A stretch of DNA of 64,000 nucleotides from Terracoccus sp. 273MFTsu3.1 (GCF_000383675.1 NZ_KB911827.1:203590-267589), one strand, 5' to 3'. Shown: positions 44,344 through 53,197, numbered from the stretch's first letter. Made by a program: numbers and translations. The notes: generated from the letters alone by a model not told the origin.

Positions 44344-44847
44344 GTGGTGCGCAGGTTCAGTGACGCCGTGCAGGTGAGAGTGCGCGAGCGGGAGCAGCAG
44401 GAGCAGTCCGTCGCGGGCCGGTCCGGCGGTACGGCCGGAAGGTCGACCCGTCCGCCCGGGTCCGCGGGGTCCTCGAGGGCCATGGGATCCTCGGGATCCT
44501 CACGAGCCGCGGGATCCGCAGGGGACCCCGGGTCGTCGGGACCCTCGGGTTCCGCGGGCGGGTCCGTCGAGGCGCCACCCGAGGCGTTCATCTGGCGCGG
44601 GCGCCTCTACGTCGTGCGTGGCGTCCTCGCCCAGTGGCGCGAGCGGCGGGCCTGGTGGCACGACGCGCTCGAGGCCGACGAGGCGCAGGTCCGTCCCGGC
44701 GAGACGCTCGTCGCCGCGGCGAGCGAGCAGCACGTCTGGCGCGTCGAGGCGAGCCCGGGATGGTCGTTCACCCCCGGCGTCTACGACCTCGCCCACGACG
44801 AGTCCCCGCGCGGCGACCACTGGTCGCTCGTCCGGGTCGCCGACTGA
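44344..44847 (+). CDS. DUF6504 family protein
   Basis: First gene of the SOS operon. The 167-residue product has a short conserved start (VRRFSDAVQVRVREREQ), a Ser/Gly-rich low-complexity insert at about 30-75, and the DUF6504 core: FIWRGRLYVVRGVLAQWRER, then AWWHDALEADEAQ and WSFTPGVYDLAHDE ending WSLVRVAD. Such proteins are encoded near dnaE2/dinB-type genes in actinobacteria (from memory). GTG 44344 has AGGGAG 7 bp upstream. The biochemical role is unknown; the location suggests a helper of damage-induced synthesis. Confidence 0.78.
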   Translation: MVRRFSDAVQVRVREREQQEQSVAGRSGGTAGRSTRPPGSAGSSRAMGSSGSSRAAGSAGDPGSSGPSGSAGGSVEAPPEAFIWRGRLYVVRGVLAQWRERRAWWHDALEADEAQVRPGETLVAAASEQHVWRVEASPGWSFTPGVYDLAHDESPRGDHWSLVRVAD

Positions 44848-44878
44848 GCCCATGAGACGAGAGAGGAGAGGAACCACC

Positions 44879-45331
44879 ATGACCACTGCCCACGACCTGC
44901 GTCGCCCACCCATCTCGGTCGCCGTGCTCGACCTGCTCGAGCGGGGCCGGGCCACCCTCGAGACCGCGTGCCGCACGAGCGACGCGTCCGAGCGCTACCG
45001 CGACGCCCATCTCGGGGCCCTGCGCGCCGCCGCGGCCCTCGTCGCCGCCCGCACCGTGCCGTCGCCACGTTCGCGACCGCGCAGCGTGTGGCAGGTCCTG
45101 CCCGGGGTGGCCCCGGAGCTGGGGGAGTGGGCCGCCTTCTTCGCCGCGTGCTCGGCGCACCGGTCGGTCATCGACCGCGGCGGTCACATCAGCGCACGCG
45201 AGTCCGACGACCTGCTGCGCCAGGCAGAGATGTTCCTCGAGATCGTCCAGGACCTCCTCGGTGTCCCCGCGACGATCCCGTTGCCGCAGTCGATCACCCC
45301 GGTCTCGAGGAGCCGGGCGAGCGGGGCGTGA
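44879..45331 (+). CDS. SAV_6107-type HEPN-domain protein
   Basis: A 150-residue, mostly helical protein beginning MTTAHDLRRPPISVAVLDLL and ending in a Ser/Pro tail. The pattern SERYRDAHLGALRAAAALVAART and the WQVLPGVAPELGEWAAFFA segment fit the small SAV_6107 HEPN family found beside DnaE polymerases in Streptomyces and relatives. The canonical HEPN RNase motif (R-x4-6-H) is not clear; HRSVIDRGGH has a longer spacing. AGGAGAGGA precedes the ATG. Its stop overlaps the dnaE2 start by GTGA, so expression is coupled. Confidence 0.8.
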   Translation: MTTAHDLRRPPISVAVLDLLERGRATLETACRTSDASERYRDAHLGALRAAAALVAARTVPSPRSRPRSVWQVLPGVAPELGEWAAFFAACSAHRSVIDRGGHISARESDDLLRQAEMFLEIVQDLLGVPATIPLPQSITPVSRSRASGA

Positions 45332-48300
45332 CGACCGGCATGACCACCATCACCAGCGGCCGCACGAGCAGCGCGGCCGGCAACACCGAGAGCTTCGTGC
45401 ACCTGCACGTCGCGTCCGGCTACTCCATGCGCTACGGCACGGCCAAGCCGCACCAGCTCGTCGAGCGCGCCGCGGCGTTCGGGCAGCCGGCGCTCGCCCT
45501 GACCGACCGCGACGGGCTCTACGGCGCCGTGAAGTTCGTCCGGTCCTGCATGGAGCACGACGTCGCGCCGGTCCTCGGCGTCGACCTCGCCCTCGGCCCC
45601 GAGCACCCCGAGCGCCAGCGCAGCCGTCCCGTGCGCACCCCGGTCCGTGGCGGGGCCCTCGTCGACCCGCGGCTCCCGCGGGTCACGGTGCTGGCCCGGG
45701 GCAGCAGCACCGGCCTCGCCCCGGGTGCGGGGTGGGCGGCGCTCTGTCGCCTCGTCACCGCGACCCACCTGCGCGGCGAGCGCGGCAACCCGGTCACGAC
45801 CGCGGCCCTCGTCGCGGAGCACGCGCGCCTGCTGCCCACCCTGCCCGTCGCGTCCGAAGCGGAGGACGACCGGCGCGGCCGGCCCGAGGGCCGGGGTCGA
45901 CCCGGCGGACGAGGCGGGCAGCACACGCCGTCGGTGGCGGACGGTGGGCCGTGCCCGCTCGTCGTGCTCCTCGGGCCCGACTCCGACGTCGGTCGCGCGG
46001 TGCTCGCCAAGCGACGCGACCACGCCCGAGCGGCGCTCGAGCGCTGGGTCGCGCTGCTGCCGCGGGGGGCCGTCGTCGTCGAGGTCGTGTGCCACGGCGG
46101 GCCCGAGCACCAGCCGGGCAGCCTCGGCCAGGCCGGACGCATGCTCGCGCTCGCCCGCGAGGTCGGCGTGCCGAGCATCATCACGGCCGCGGTGCGCCAC
46201 GCCGACCCGCAGGACGCCGCCATCGTCGACGTCCTCGACGCCGCCCGGCGGCTCGTCGCGCTCGACGCACGCCACCTCGACCGCGTCACGACGGCCGGAC
46301 ACCTCTCGCCGACGCCCCTCATGCACGCGCTCGCCCTCGACGTCGTCCAGGTCTCCGGCCCGGGGCTCGTCGGCGGCGGCTCGCTGGCCCGCGAGCAGGC
46401 CCGGGAGCTGCTCGCCCGCACGACGTCGCTCGCCGCCGAGTGCGTCCAGGACCCACGGGCCGACCTCGGCATCGGCTCGGTCCACCTGCCCGAGCCGGGC
46501 GTCCTCGGCATCCGGCCCGGCACCAACCCGCACCGCGTCCTCGCGCGACGGTGCCGCGAGTCCATCCCGACCCGCTACCCCGGCCGCACCGAGAGCGAGC
46601 TCGTCGCCGTCAGCGACCGGCTCGAGGACGAGCTCGGCGTCATCGAGACGCTCGGCTACGCCACGTACTTCCTCACCGTCGCCCAGGTCTGCGACCTCAT
46701 CCGCGAGATGGGCGTGCGGGTCGCCGCCCGCGGGTCCGGGGCCGGGTCGCTCGTCAACTACCTCCTCGGCATCTCCGGCGTCGATCCGATGCGGCACGGG
46801 CTGCTCATGGAGCGCTTCTGCTCGCCGTTGCGGGCCGAGCTGCCCGACATCGACATCGACGTCGAGTCGGCCCGGCGCACCGAGATCTACGAGCGCATCC
46901 TCGACCACTTCGGGGGCGACCGGGTCACCTGCGTCTCGATGATGGACACCTACCGGGTGCGCCACGCGATCCGCGACGCCGGGGCTGCGCTCGGACTGCC
47001 GCCGCCCGAGGTCGACGCCATGGCCAAGGCCTTCCCGCACATCGCCGCCCGCAACGTCCGCAACGCCCTGGCCGAGCTGCCCGAGCTCCGCGCGAGCGGC
47101 CTCGACGTGCCGCGCCTGCAGCTGATGTTCGACATCGTCGAACGCCTCGACGGCCTGCCCCGGCACATCGCGCTGCACCCCTGCGGGGTCGTGCTGTCCG
47201 ACTCCGTCCTGCTCGACCGCACTCCCGTCGAGGCGAGCTGGCTCGGCTTCCCGATGAGCCAGTTCGACAAGGACGACGTCGAGGAGATGGGACTGCTCAA
47301 GCTCGACGTCCTCGGCATCCGGATGCAGTCCGCGATGGCGCACGCGATCGAGGAGGTCGAGCGCGTCGACGGCGACCACGTCGACCTCGACGACGAGTCG
47401 CAGGTCCCCTTCGACGACGAGCCGACCTTCGAGCTCGTCCGCTCGACGAAGACCCTCGGCTGCTTCCAGATCGAGAGTCCCGGACAACGCGAGCTCATCG
47501 GCAAGTTCGGGCCGCGGACCTTCGACGACCTCATCATCGACATCTCGCTCTTCCGGCCCGGCCCGGTCAAGAGCGACATGATCATCCCGTTCCTCAACGC
47601 GAGGCAGGGATGGAAGGACCCGTCCTACCTCCACCCGTCGCTCGTCCCGGCGCTCGAGGAGACCGAGGGCGTCGTCGTCTTCCACGAGCAGGTGCTCATG
47701 ATCGTCGCCGAGACCACCGGGGTGACCCTCGCCCAGGCCGACGAGGTGCGCCGCACCCTCGGCACGCCCGACGGGCAGAAGCGGATCGAGGCGTGGTGGC
47801 GACCCGCGGCCCGGGACCGCGGCTACGCGCCCGAGGTCGCCGACAAGATCTGGGAGGTCCTCAAGGCGTTCGCCTCCTTCGGGTTCTGCAAGGCGCACGC
47901 CGCGGCCTTCGCGCTGCCCACCTACCAGTCGGCCTGGCTCAAGACGCACCACCCGGCAGCCTTCCTCGCCGGAGTGCTCACCCACGACCCCGGGATGTAC
48001 CCCAAGCGACTCATCCTCGACGACGCCCGCACCTTCGGCATCGCGATCCTCGGGCTCGACGTCAACGTCTCGACCGGCGCCTACCGCTTCGAACGCACCG
48101 ACGACGGCGGTGAGGCCATCCGGCTGTCGCTCGCCGACGTCCACGGCATCAGCGAGGCCGAGGTCGCGCAGATCGTCGCCGGACAGCCCTACTCCAGCCT
48201 CTCCGACTTCTGGCAGCGCGCCCACGTGTCGCGTCCCGTCGCCGAGAAGCTCGTGCTCGCAGGGGGATTCGACGCGTTGCACGACATCGACCTCGGTGGC

Positions 48301-49362
48301 CCGTCCCGTCTCGACGAGAGCGGGTCCGGGGTCGTGGGCCGAGCGCGGGGTGGCCTCGGCCGTCGTGGCCGGGTCACCCGGCGCGACCTGCTGCTCCACG
48401 TCGCCGAGCTCGACCGCTGGTCCTCCTCGCAGCGCTCGTCGCGCCGCTCCTCCCATCGGGTCTCGGCCGCGAGCCGGTCGTCGGGACCGGGCTCCTCACG
48501 GGGTCGCGTCACGTCCGTCTCCGCCACGGGGGACATCCGGGCCCTCGCCGCGGCCCAGTCGCAGGGCTCCGCCGGGGCGCCCGAGCAGATCGCGACCCAG
48601 CTGACGCTCGACCTCGGCGACACGCCGCGGCTCTCCGCGACGAGCGGCCTGCCGGAGATGACCGGCCCGGAGCGGGTCCGGGCCGAGCTCGAGGTGCTCG
48701 GCCTCGACGCGAGCGGCCACGTCGTCGACTTCTACGGCCCGCTGCTCGACGCGCTCGGCGTGACCCGGGCGCGCGACCTGCTCTCCGGGCGCAGCGGCCG
48801 CGAGGTCCTCGTCGCCGGGGTCAAGGTCGCCACCCAGACCCCGCCGATCCGCACCGGACGCCGCGTCGTCTTCCTCACGCTCGACGACGCCACCGGCCCG
48901 GCCGACCTCACCTTCTTCGAGGACGTCCAGGGCCCGTATGCCGCCACCGTCTTCCACTCGTGGCTGCTGCTCTGCCGTGGGGTCGTGCGGCGCACCGGTC
49001 CACGCGGCGTCTCCATCCGGGCCACCGGCGCGTGGGAGCTCTCGGCTCTGCAGGACGCGTGGACCTCCGGGGGCATCACCGCCGTCCGCGACGCGCTCGA
49101 GGCCGCCGACCGGTCGGCGTGGGAGCGCGCCACCGCGCTCGCCGGACCCGACGGGGCCCGGTCCGGCGTCGGCGAGGGGCCGGACGGCCGGCGGGTGCTC
49201 GTCCACGCCTCCGGGTTCAAGCAGTCGCCGTACGCCGACATCAAGCCGGCGGGCGACGACGTCCGGGGCCCGCGCGGGACGAGCGGGCTCGTGCCCACCG
49301 AGACGGTGGGCGGCCCGCCACGCAAGCTGTGGCACGCGAGTCCGGGAAGCTCGGGGCACTAG
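45328..49362 (+). CDS. dnaE2: Error-prone DNA polymerase III alpha-like subunit (DnaE2 type)
   Basis: A C-family polymerase of 1344 residues, longer than mycobacterial DnaE2 (about 1080). The N-terminal PHP domain has FVHLHVASGYS but TDRDG (Arg61) where a metal-binding His is usual, so proofreading-type PHP activity is doubtful. The palm has PDIDIDVES (506-514) with catalytic Asp pair, typical of DnaE2; LGCFQIESPGQRELI and SFGFCKAHAAAFAL are in the finger region. Around residues 1010-1085 is a Ser/Arg-rich insert, then QLTLDL (1091-1096), fitting a beta-clamp hexapeptide, then an OB-fold (LTLDDATGPADLTFFED). GTG 45328 overlaps the HEPN gene; ATG 45340 is the alternative. Confidence 0.9.
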   Translation: MTTGMTTITSGRTSSAAGNTESFVHLHVASGYSMRYGTAKPHQLVERAAAFGQPALALTDRDGLYGAVKFVRSCMEHDVAPVLGVDLALGPEHPERQRSRPVRTPVRGGALVDPRLPRVTVLARGSSTGLAPGAGWAALCRLVTATHLRGERGNPVTTAALVAEHARLLPTLPVASEAEDDRRGRPEGRGRPGGRGGQHTPSVADGGPCPLVVLLGPDSDVGRAVLAKRRDHARAALERWVALLPRGAVVVEVVCHGGPEHQPGSLGQAGRMLALAREVGVPSIITAAVRHADPQDAAIVDVLDAARRLVALDARHLDRVTTAGHLSPTPLMHALALDVVQVSGPGLVGGGSLAREQARELLARTTSLAAECVQDPRADLGIGSVHLPEPGVLGIRPGTNPHRVLARRCRESIPTRYPGRTESELVAVSDRLEDELGVIETLGYATYFLTVAQVCDLIREMGVRVAARGSGAGSLVNYLLGISGVDPMRHGLLMERFCSPLRAELPDIDIDVESARRTEIYERILDHFGGDRVTCVSMMDTYRVRHAIRDAGAALGLPPPEVDAMAKAFPHIAARNVRNALAELPELRASGLDVPRLQLMFDIVERLDGLPRHIALHPCGVVLSDSVLLDRTPVEASWLGFPMSQFDKDDVEEMGLLKLDVLGIRMQSAMAHAIEEVERVDGDHVDLDDESQVPFDDEPTFELVRSTKTLGCFQIESPGQRELIGKFGPRTFDDLIIDISLFRPGPVKSDMIIPFLNARQGWKDPSYLHPSLVPALEETEGVVVFHEQVLMIVAETTGVTLAQADEVRRTLGTPDGQKRIEAWWRPAARDRGYAPEVADKIWEVLKAFASFGFCKAHAAAFALPTYQSAWLKTHHPAAFLAGVLTHDPGMYPKRLILDDARTFGIAILGLDVNVSTGAYRFERTDDGGEAIRLSLADVHGISEAEVAQIVAGQPYSSLSDFWQRAHVSRPVAEKLVLAGGFDALHDIDLGGPSRLDESGSGVVGRARGGLGRRGRVTRRDLLLHVAELDRWSSSQRSSRRSSHRVSAASRSSGPGSSRGRVTSVSATGDIRALAAAQSQGSAGAPEQIATQLTLDLGDTPRLSATSGLPEMTGPERVRAELEVLGLDASGHVVDFYGPLLDALGVTRARDLLSGRSGREVLVAGVKVATQTPPIRTGRRVVFLTLDDATGPADLTFFEDVQGPYAATVFHSWLLLCRGVVRRTGPRGVSIRATGAWELSALQDAWTSGGITAVRDALEAADRSAWERATALAGPDGARSGVGEGPDGRRVLVHASGFKQSPYADIKPAGDDVRGPRGTSGLVPTETVGGPPRKLWHASPGSSGH

Positions 49363-49425
49363 GGTGATGACGCACACGAACCACACGCGGCACCACGCGT
49401 ACCACGTTCCCAGACGGAGGATCCC

Positions 49426-50190
49426 GTGCCCGACGAGCAGCGCCCCCAGCGACGTGGTGGGGTCCGGCCGTCGGCCGTGGTCTCGGCCGTGGGCCACCTC
49501 GCCGACGAGTGCTCGCAGCGCCTCGGCCGGCCGCTCGAGGTGCTCGACCTCGGTGGCGGCACCGGTGGCGTCGCCGTCCCGCTCGCCGAGGCCGGTCACC
49601 ACGTCACCGTCGTCGACCCCAGCCCCGACGCCCTGGCCTCGCTCGGTCGCCGGGCCCGCGAGGCCGGCATCGTCGACCGCATCACGGCGGTCCAGGGAGA
49701 CGGCGACTCCCTCGGCTCCGTCCTGGCCGGGCGCCACGTCGACCTCGCCTGCTGCCACGGCACGCTCGAGTTCGTCGACGACCCCGCGGCGACGCTCCAC
49801 GCCATCGCGCAGGCGCTGGGCGACGGCGGCGTCCTGTCCCTGCTCGTCTCCGGCCGGCTGTCCGTCGTCTTCGCCAAGGCCATCGCCGGTGAGTTCGGCC
49901 AGGCCCGCGCCGCCCTCGTCGACCCCTCCGGTCGCTGGGGGAGCACCGACCCGCTGCCGCGCCGCTTCGACGTCGAGCAGCTCGAGACGCTCCTCGCCGA
50001 CGCCGGCTTCACCGACGTGCGGGTGCGCGGCACCAACATCCTCGGCCACCTCGTCCCGGCCTCGCTCATCGACTCCGAGGCCGACCGCGTCGCCCTGGCC
50101 GAGCTCGACGAGCTGCTCGTCACCGGTCCGGGGCGCGAGTTCCTCCGGACCCTCGGCAATGCCCTCCACGTCGTCGCGCGCCGCGACTGA
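49426..50190 (+). CDS. SAM-dependent methyltransferase (class I)
   Basis: A 254-residue Rossmann methyltransferase: LEVLDLGGGTGGVAVPLAEAG is motif I, VTVVDPSPDAL motif II, DLACCHGTLEFV motif IV. It resembles SmtA-like enzymes. GTG 49426 has GGAGG 5 bp upstream. The 63-bp gap after dnaE2 and the same strand place it in the SOS operon or just after it. Its substrate is unknown, and no damage-repair signature (such as the Ada or Ogt motif) is seen. A CGCGCCC/GGGCGCG palindrome follows at 50193-50208. Confidence 0.83.
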   Translation: MPDEQRPQRRGGVRPSAVVSAVGHLADECSQRLGRPLEVLDLGGGTGGVAVPLAEAGHHVTVVDPSPDALASLGRRAREAGIVDRITAVQGDGDSLGSVLAGRHVDLACCHGTLEFVDDPAATLHAIAQALGDGGVLSLLVSGRLSVVFAKAIAGEFGQARAALVDPSGRWGSTDPLPRRFDVEQLETLLADAGFTDVRVRGTNILGHLVPASLIDSEADRVALAELDELLVTGPGREFLRTLGNALHVVARRD

Positions 50191-50232
50191 CCGCGCCCGC
50201 GGGCGCGCGTCGACCCGACCGGAGGGCCGACG

Positions 50233-51492
50233 ATGAGCCGCCGCCAGTTCACCGCCCCGACCCGGGCCGGCTCCGAGCCGCCCGACGACACCGGCTGCAC
50301 CGTCCTGCACGTCGACATGGACGCCTTCTATGCGTCCGCCTCGCTCATCTCGCGGCCCGAGCTGCGGGGCAGGCCCGTCATCATCGGCGGTGCGAGCGGG
50401 CGGTCCGTGGTGCTCTCGGCCACCTACGAGGCGCGGGCCTTCGGGGTCACCTCGGCGATGCCGATGGCCCGGGCCCAGCGGCTGTGCCCGCAGGCGGTCA
50501 TCATCGAGCCCGACCACCGCCGCTACGCCGCCATCTCCGAGGCCGTCATGGCGACCTTCGCGACGATCACCGACAGCGTCGAGCCGCTCTCGCTCGACGA
50601 GGCCTTCCTCGACGTCTCCGGAGCCGTGCGCCGTTTGGGCCGTCCGACCCGGATCGCCGAGCAGCTGCGCGACACGATCGCCGACGAGCAGGGCATCACG
50701 TGCTCGGTGGGCGTGGCCTCGACGAAGTTCGTCGCCAAGCTCGCCTCCAACCTCGCCAAGCCCGACGGGCTCATCGTCGTGCCGCGCGAGGAGGTCGTCT
50801 CGTTCCTGCACCAGCTGCCGGTCGGCGCGATCTGGGGCGTCGGCGACAAGACCGAGGAGCACCTGCACCGCCTCGGCCTGCGCACCGTGGCCGACCTCGC
50901 GCACACGCCCGTCGAGACCCTCCAGCGCGCCCTCGGCGACGTCGCCGGCAGGAGCCTGCACGACCTCGCGTGGGGTCGTGACCCCCGCTCCGTCGTGCCG
51001 GAGCGACGCGAGAAGTCGATCGGTGCCGACGAGACCTTCGCCCACGACATCGACGACCCCGTCCGCATCCACCGCGAGCTGCTGCGCCTCGCCGACCGCA
51101 CCGCGGCCCGGGCCCGGTCCGCCGGCATGACGGGGCGCACCGTCTCGATCAAGGTCCGCTTCGCCGACTTCACGACGATCACCCGTGCCAAGACACTGCG
51201 CCACCACACCGACGTGTCCCGCGATATCTTCGCGACAGCCCGCGAGCTCTACGACCGCCTCGGCCTCCAACGCGCCCGGATCCGGCTCGTCGGGGTCCGC
51301 CTCGAGGGGCTCGTCCCGTCGGCCGTCGCCCCCATCCAGGCCACCCTCGACGAGCCCGAGCACGGGTGGCGCGAGGCCGACCGCGCGGTCGACCGCGCGA
51401 GCGCCAGATTCGGTGCCGGGTCGGTGCGTCCGGCGTCACTCATGCCCGACCGACCCTCGGGTTCCCAACGCGCTCGGCGCGACCTATCCTGA
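50233..51492 (+). CDS. dinB: DNA polymerase IV, Y-family (DinB)
   Basis: Translesion polymerase of 419 residues. VLHVDMDAFYASASLI (metal site, steric-gate region), SATYEARAFGVTSAMPM, EPLSLDEAFLDVSG (catalytic Asp-Glu) and CSVGVASTKFVAKLAS are intact; the HhH region reads IWGVGDKTEEHLHRLGL. In the place where actinobacterial Pol IV carries QLSLF it has QATLDE (369-374), so clamp binding may be weak. ATG 50233 has GGAGG 8 bp upstream. Last clear member of the SOS cluster, in the same order (DnaE2 before DinB) reported for Streptomyces coelicolor. Confidence 0.92.
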   Translation: MSRRQFTAPTRAGSEPPDDTGCTVLHVDMDAFYASASLISRPELRGRPVIIGGASGRSVVLSATYEARAFGVTSAMPMARAQRLCPQAVIIEPDHRRYAAISEAVMATFATITDSVEPLSLDEAFLDVSGAVRRLGRPTRIAEQLRDTIADEQGITCSVGVASTKFVAKLASNLAKPDGLIVVPREEVVSFLHQLPVGAIWGVGDKTEEHLHRLGLRTVADLAHTPVETLQRALGDVAGRSLHDLAWGRDPRSVVPERREKSIGADETFAHDIDDPVRIHRELLRLADRTAARARSAGMTGRTVSIKVRFADFTTITRAKTLRHHTDVSRDIFATARELYDRLGLQRARIRLVGVRLEGLVPSAVAPIQATLDEPEHGWREADRAVDRASARFGAGSVRPASLMPDRPSGSQRARRDLS

Positions 51493-51524
51493 GGGAAAGA
51501 AGTCCGCGTCGGCCGTTTCCGACA

Positions 51525-51530
51525 TACGAT
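51525..51530 (+). promoter_or_regulatory. Candidate -10 element for the DUF3040 gene
   Basis: TACGAT lies 36 bp before the GTG at 51567; a second TANNNT (TATCCT at 51485) lies further upstream next to the dinB stop. No clear -35. Confidence 0.4.
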
Positions 51531-51566
51531 TCGGGCACAGTCGATTTCGCACCAGGGAGGTGCCCG

Positions 51567-51965
51567 GTGGCACTCTCGGAACACGAGGAAGCCCTCCTCC
51601 AGCAGATGGAGGAAGCCCTCTACGCCGAAGACCCTCGATTCGCCTCGCGGATCGAGAAGACGAAGTCACGCGGCCTCGGCCGTGGACGCCTCGTCGCCGG
51701 CGTGGTGGCCGCGGTCATCGGTCTCGCCCTGGTCGTCTTCTCGGCGATGAGCAGCAGCATCTGGCTCGGTGCGGTCGGCTTCGCCGTCATGGTCGCGGGC
51801 ATCGTCTACGCGATCACCCCGTCGAAGACGAAGCTCGCAGCCGTCGCCAGCGACGGCACCACCAAGCCGCGCGCCGGCAAGGCCAAGGCCGCCTCCGCCA
51901 AGCAGGCCAGCTTCATGGAGCGCCTCGAGGAGCGGTGGGAGAAGCGCCGCCGCGACCAGTGGTGA
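51567..51965 (+). CDS. DUF3040 family membrane protein
   Basis: A 132-residue small actinobacterial membrane protein. The conserved start ALSEHEEALLQQMEEALYAEDP defines DUF3040; two helices follow (RLVAGVVAAVIGLALVVFSAM and WLGAVGFAVMVAGIVYAI), then a basic Ala/Lys-rich cytosolic tail. AGGGAGG precedes GTG 51567 by 6 bp. In many actinobacteria it neighbours dinB or cell-division genes. Function unknown. Confidence 0.88.
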   Translation: MALSEHEEALLQQMEEALYAEDPRFASRIEKTKSRGLGRGRLVAGVVAAVIGLALVVFSAMSSSIWLGAVGFAVMVAGIVYAITPSKTKLAAVASDGTTKPRAGKAKAASAKQASFMERLEERWEKRRRDQW

Positions 51966-52004
51966 CGCGCCGCTGACCGGCGCGCGCACCCGACGGACGC
52001 AGAC

Positions 52005-52033
52005 AGGACCCCGACGGAGACCGTCGGGGTCCT
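52005..52033. terminator. Perfect hairpin terminator between DUF3040 and DUF456 genes
   Basis: AGGACCCCGACGG and its exact complement with a 3-nt AGA loop: 13-bp stem followed by TT. It serves the two convergent genes. Confidence 0.85.
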
Positions 52034-52070
52034 TCACGTGTCGAGGCCGCGGGTGACCGAGCCCCGCGGA

Positions 52071-52559
52071 TCAGGGACGGGTGGCGTAGACGCCGAGAGC
52101 CCAGGTGGCGATCATCGCGAACGCCGTGACGAGCTCGATGCCGATGTTGAGGGCCACTGCGCGCAGGGCCTGCGTCGTCGCGTGCCAGGCTCGTGCATGA
52201 GAACCGTGCTTGACCCGCTCGAGAACGTAGATCGTCAGGACGAACCCGAGGGGGGCGCCCACGACGGGCACGACGAAGAAGCCCACCACGGCGACGACCA
52301 GCGCCACCGCGACGACGACCCCGTCGACGCCCGCGGTCTTCATCCGTCGCCCGGGGACGAGGTACTGCGCGACGAGGCCCACGGCATACAGCAGGGTCGC
52401 GATGCCGAAGACGAGCCAACCCGGCCCGTCCTGACGTTCGAACGCCCACACGAGCGTCGCACCCCAGACCAGCAGCAGCCCCGGCAGCACCGGGACGACG
52501 ATGCCGACGGTACCCACGAGCATCGCGAGCAGAACGAGGACGTTCGTCGCAGTGATCAC
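52071..52559 (-). CDS. DUF456 family membrane protein
   Basis: A 162-residue protein with four to five helices. LLAMLVGTVGIVVPVLPGLLLVWGA and GRRMKTAGVDGVVVAV plus GAPLGFVLTIYVLER are the DUF456 signature regions (PxLPG, G-x-P-x-G). GTG 52559 is used; the RBS is weak. It follows the DUF7455 gene on the same strand after 70 bp. Function unknown; a Gly-zipper-like membrane packing is all that can be said. Confidence 0.87.
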   Translation of the reverse strand: MITATNVLVLLAMLVGTVGIVVPVLPGLLLVWGATLVWAFERQDGPGWLVFGIATLLYAVGLVAQYLVPGRRMKTAGVDGVVVAVALVVAVVGFFVVPVVGAPLGFVLTIYVLERVKHGSHARAWHATTQALRAVALNIGIELVTAFAMIATWALGVYATRP

Positions 52560-52629
52560 GGGGCAGCCGTCGGCGGCGTGCGGATCAGGATGGGGTCAGG
52601 AGGGGCCGGGTCGGAGATCGCCTCTGGAC

Positions 52630-52854
52630 TCAGTGTTCGTCGACGGGAGCGGATCCCGGGACCTCGGTGAGTCGTTCCGTCTCGTCGCGGATGTCGAGAG
52701 CCTTGTCCTTCAGCGCCGGGAGGTGCTCCCGTCCGTGGTGCGCGCAGAAGAGCAGCTCTCCGCCGGAAACGAGGCGGGCGCGGATGTAGGCCTGAGCCCC
52801 ACATCGGTCGCAGCGGTCAGCAGCAGTCAGTTCGGGTGCCAGTGCTGTCGTCAT
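52630..52854 (-). CDS. DUF7455 family small Cys-rich protein
   Basis: A 74-residue protein: ADRCDRCGAQAYIRARL supplies a CxxC pair and ELLFCAHHGREHL a Cys/His pair, a likely CCCH zinc knuckle. The tail is acidic. This family is widespread in actinobacteria next to parE/gyrB2 (from memory). ATG 52854 with GAGG upstream. In the leader, 52873-52896 forms a G/C-rich imperfect hairpin (CCCTCGGGGG / CCCCCGGAGGG, one-base bulge) close to the RBS. Confidence 0.78.
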   Translation of the reverse strand: MTTALAPELTAADRCDRCGAQAYIRARLVSGGELLFCAHHGREHLPALKDKALDIRDETERLTEVPGSAPVDEH

Positions 52855-53191
52855 CGTATTTCGCCTCTTTCCTCCCTCGGGGGTCCCCCGGAGGGAAACC
52901 CTGCCATGTACCTACGACGCCCGATCGGTCCATCGGGTGGACCTCTCGCGCCTCGTGGACGTTCCAACAGTGAATCACGTCGAAACCTTCCCGATGGTGA
53001 GGCTCGGTCAGTGAGACGCCCGCCGGACCAACATCGTTACGTGTCAGTGATTCGCCGCGGCGCCCAGATACGGATTGGCTAGGCCGCTCCCGACGGGGCT
53101 CGAGGGGCCGGCGGGGCTGGTGCCCGGCTCGTCCGTGAGGTCCGTCACCCGGGGAGCCGCGAGCCTCCCGAGGGCGGTCGGTGGCGGTGGC
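52855..53191. other. Divergent control region between DUF7455 and parE
   Basis: About 340 bp without a gene. It holds the leader hairpin of the DUF7455 gene (52873-52896), a TAGGTA-type -10 candidate for that gene near 52909-52914 on the minus strand, and further right an AT-richer stretch (ACATCGTTACGTGTCAGTGATTC). No LexA box or tRNA was seen. Confidence 0.5.
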
Positions 53192-53197
53192 TAGGCT
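53192..53197 (+). promoter_or_regulatory. Candidate -10 element for parE
   Basis: TAGGCT lies 64 bp before the GTG start of parE; a GGAAAGAG ribosome site follows. No strong -35. Confidence 0.4.

Noticed and set aside
45184..48456. A 1090-codon open frame antisense to dnaE2
   Set aside because: Composition is Arg/Gly/Val/Asp-rich without recognisable domains; the dnaE2 frame explains the region fully.
50193..50208. Perfect 16-bp palindrome between the methyltransferase and dinB genes
   Set aside because: The loop would be too small and no tail follows, so I do not call a terminator; it may be chance in GC-rich DNA.
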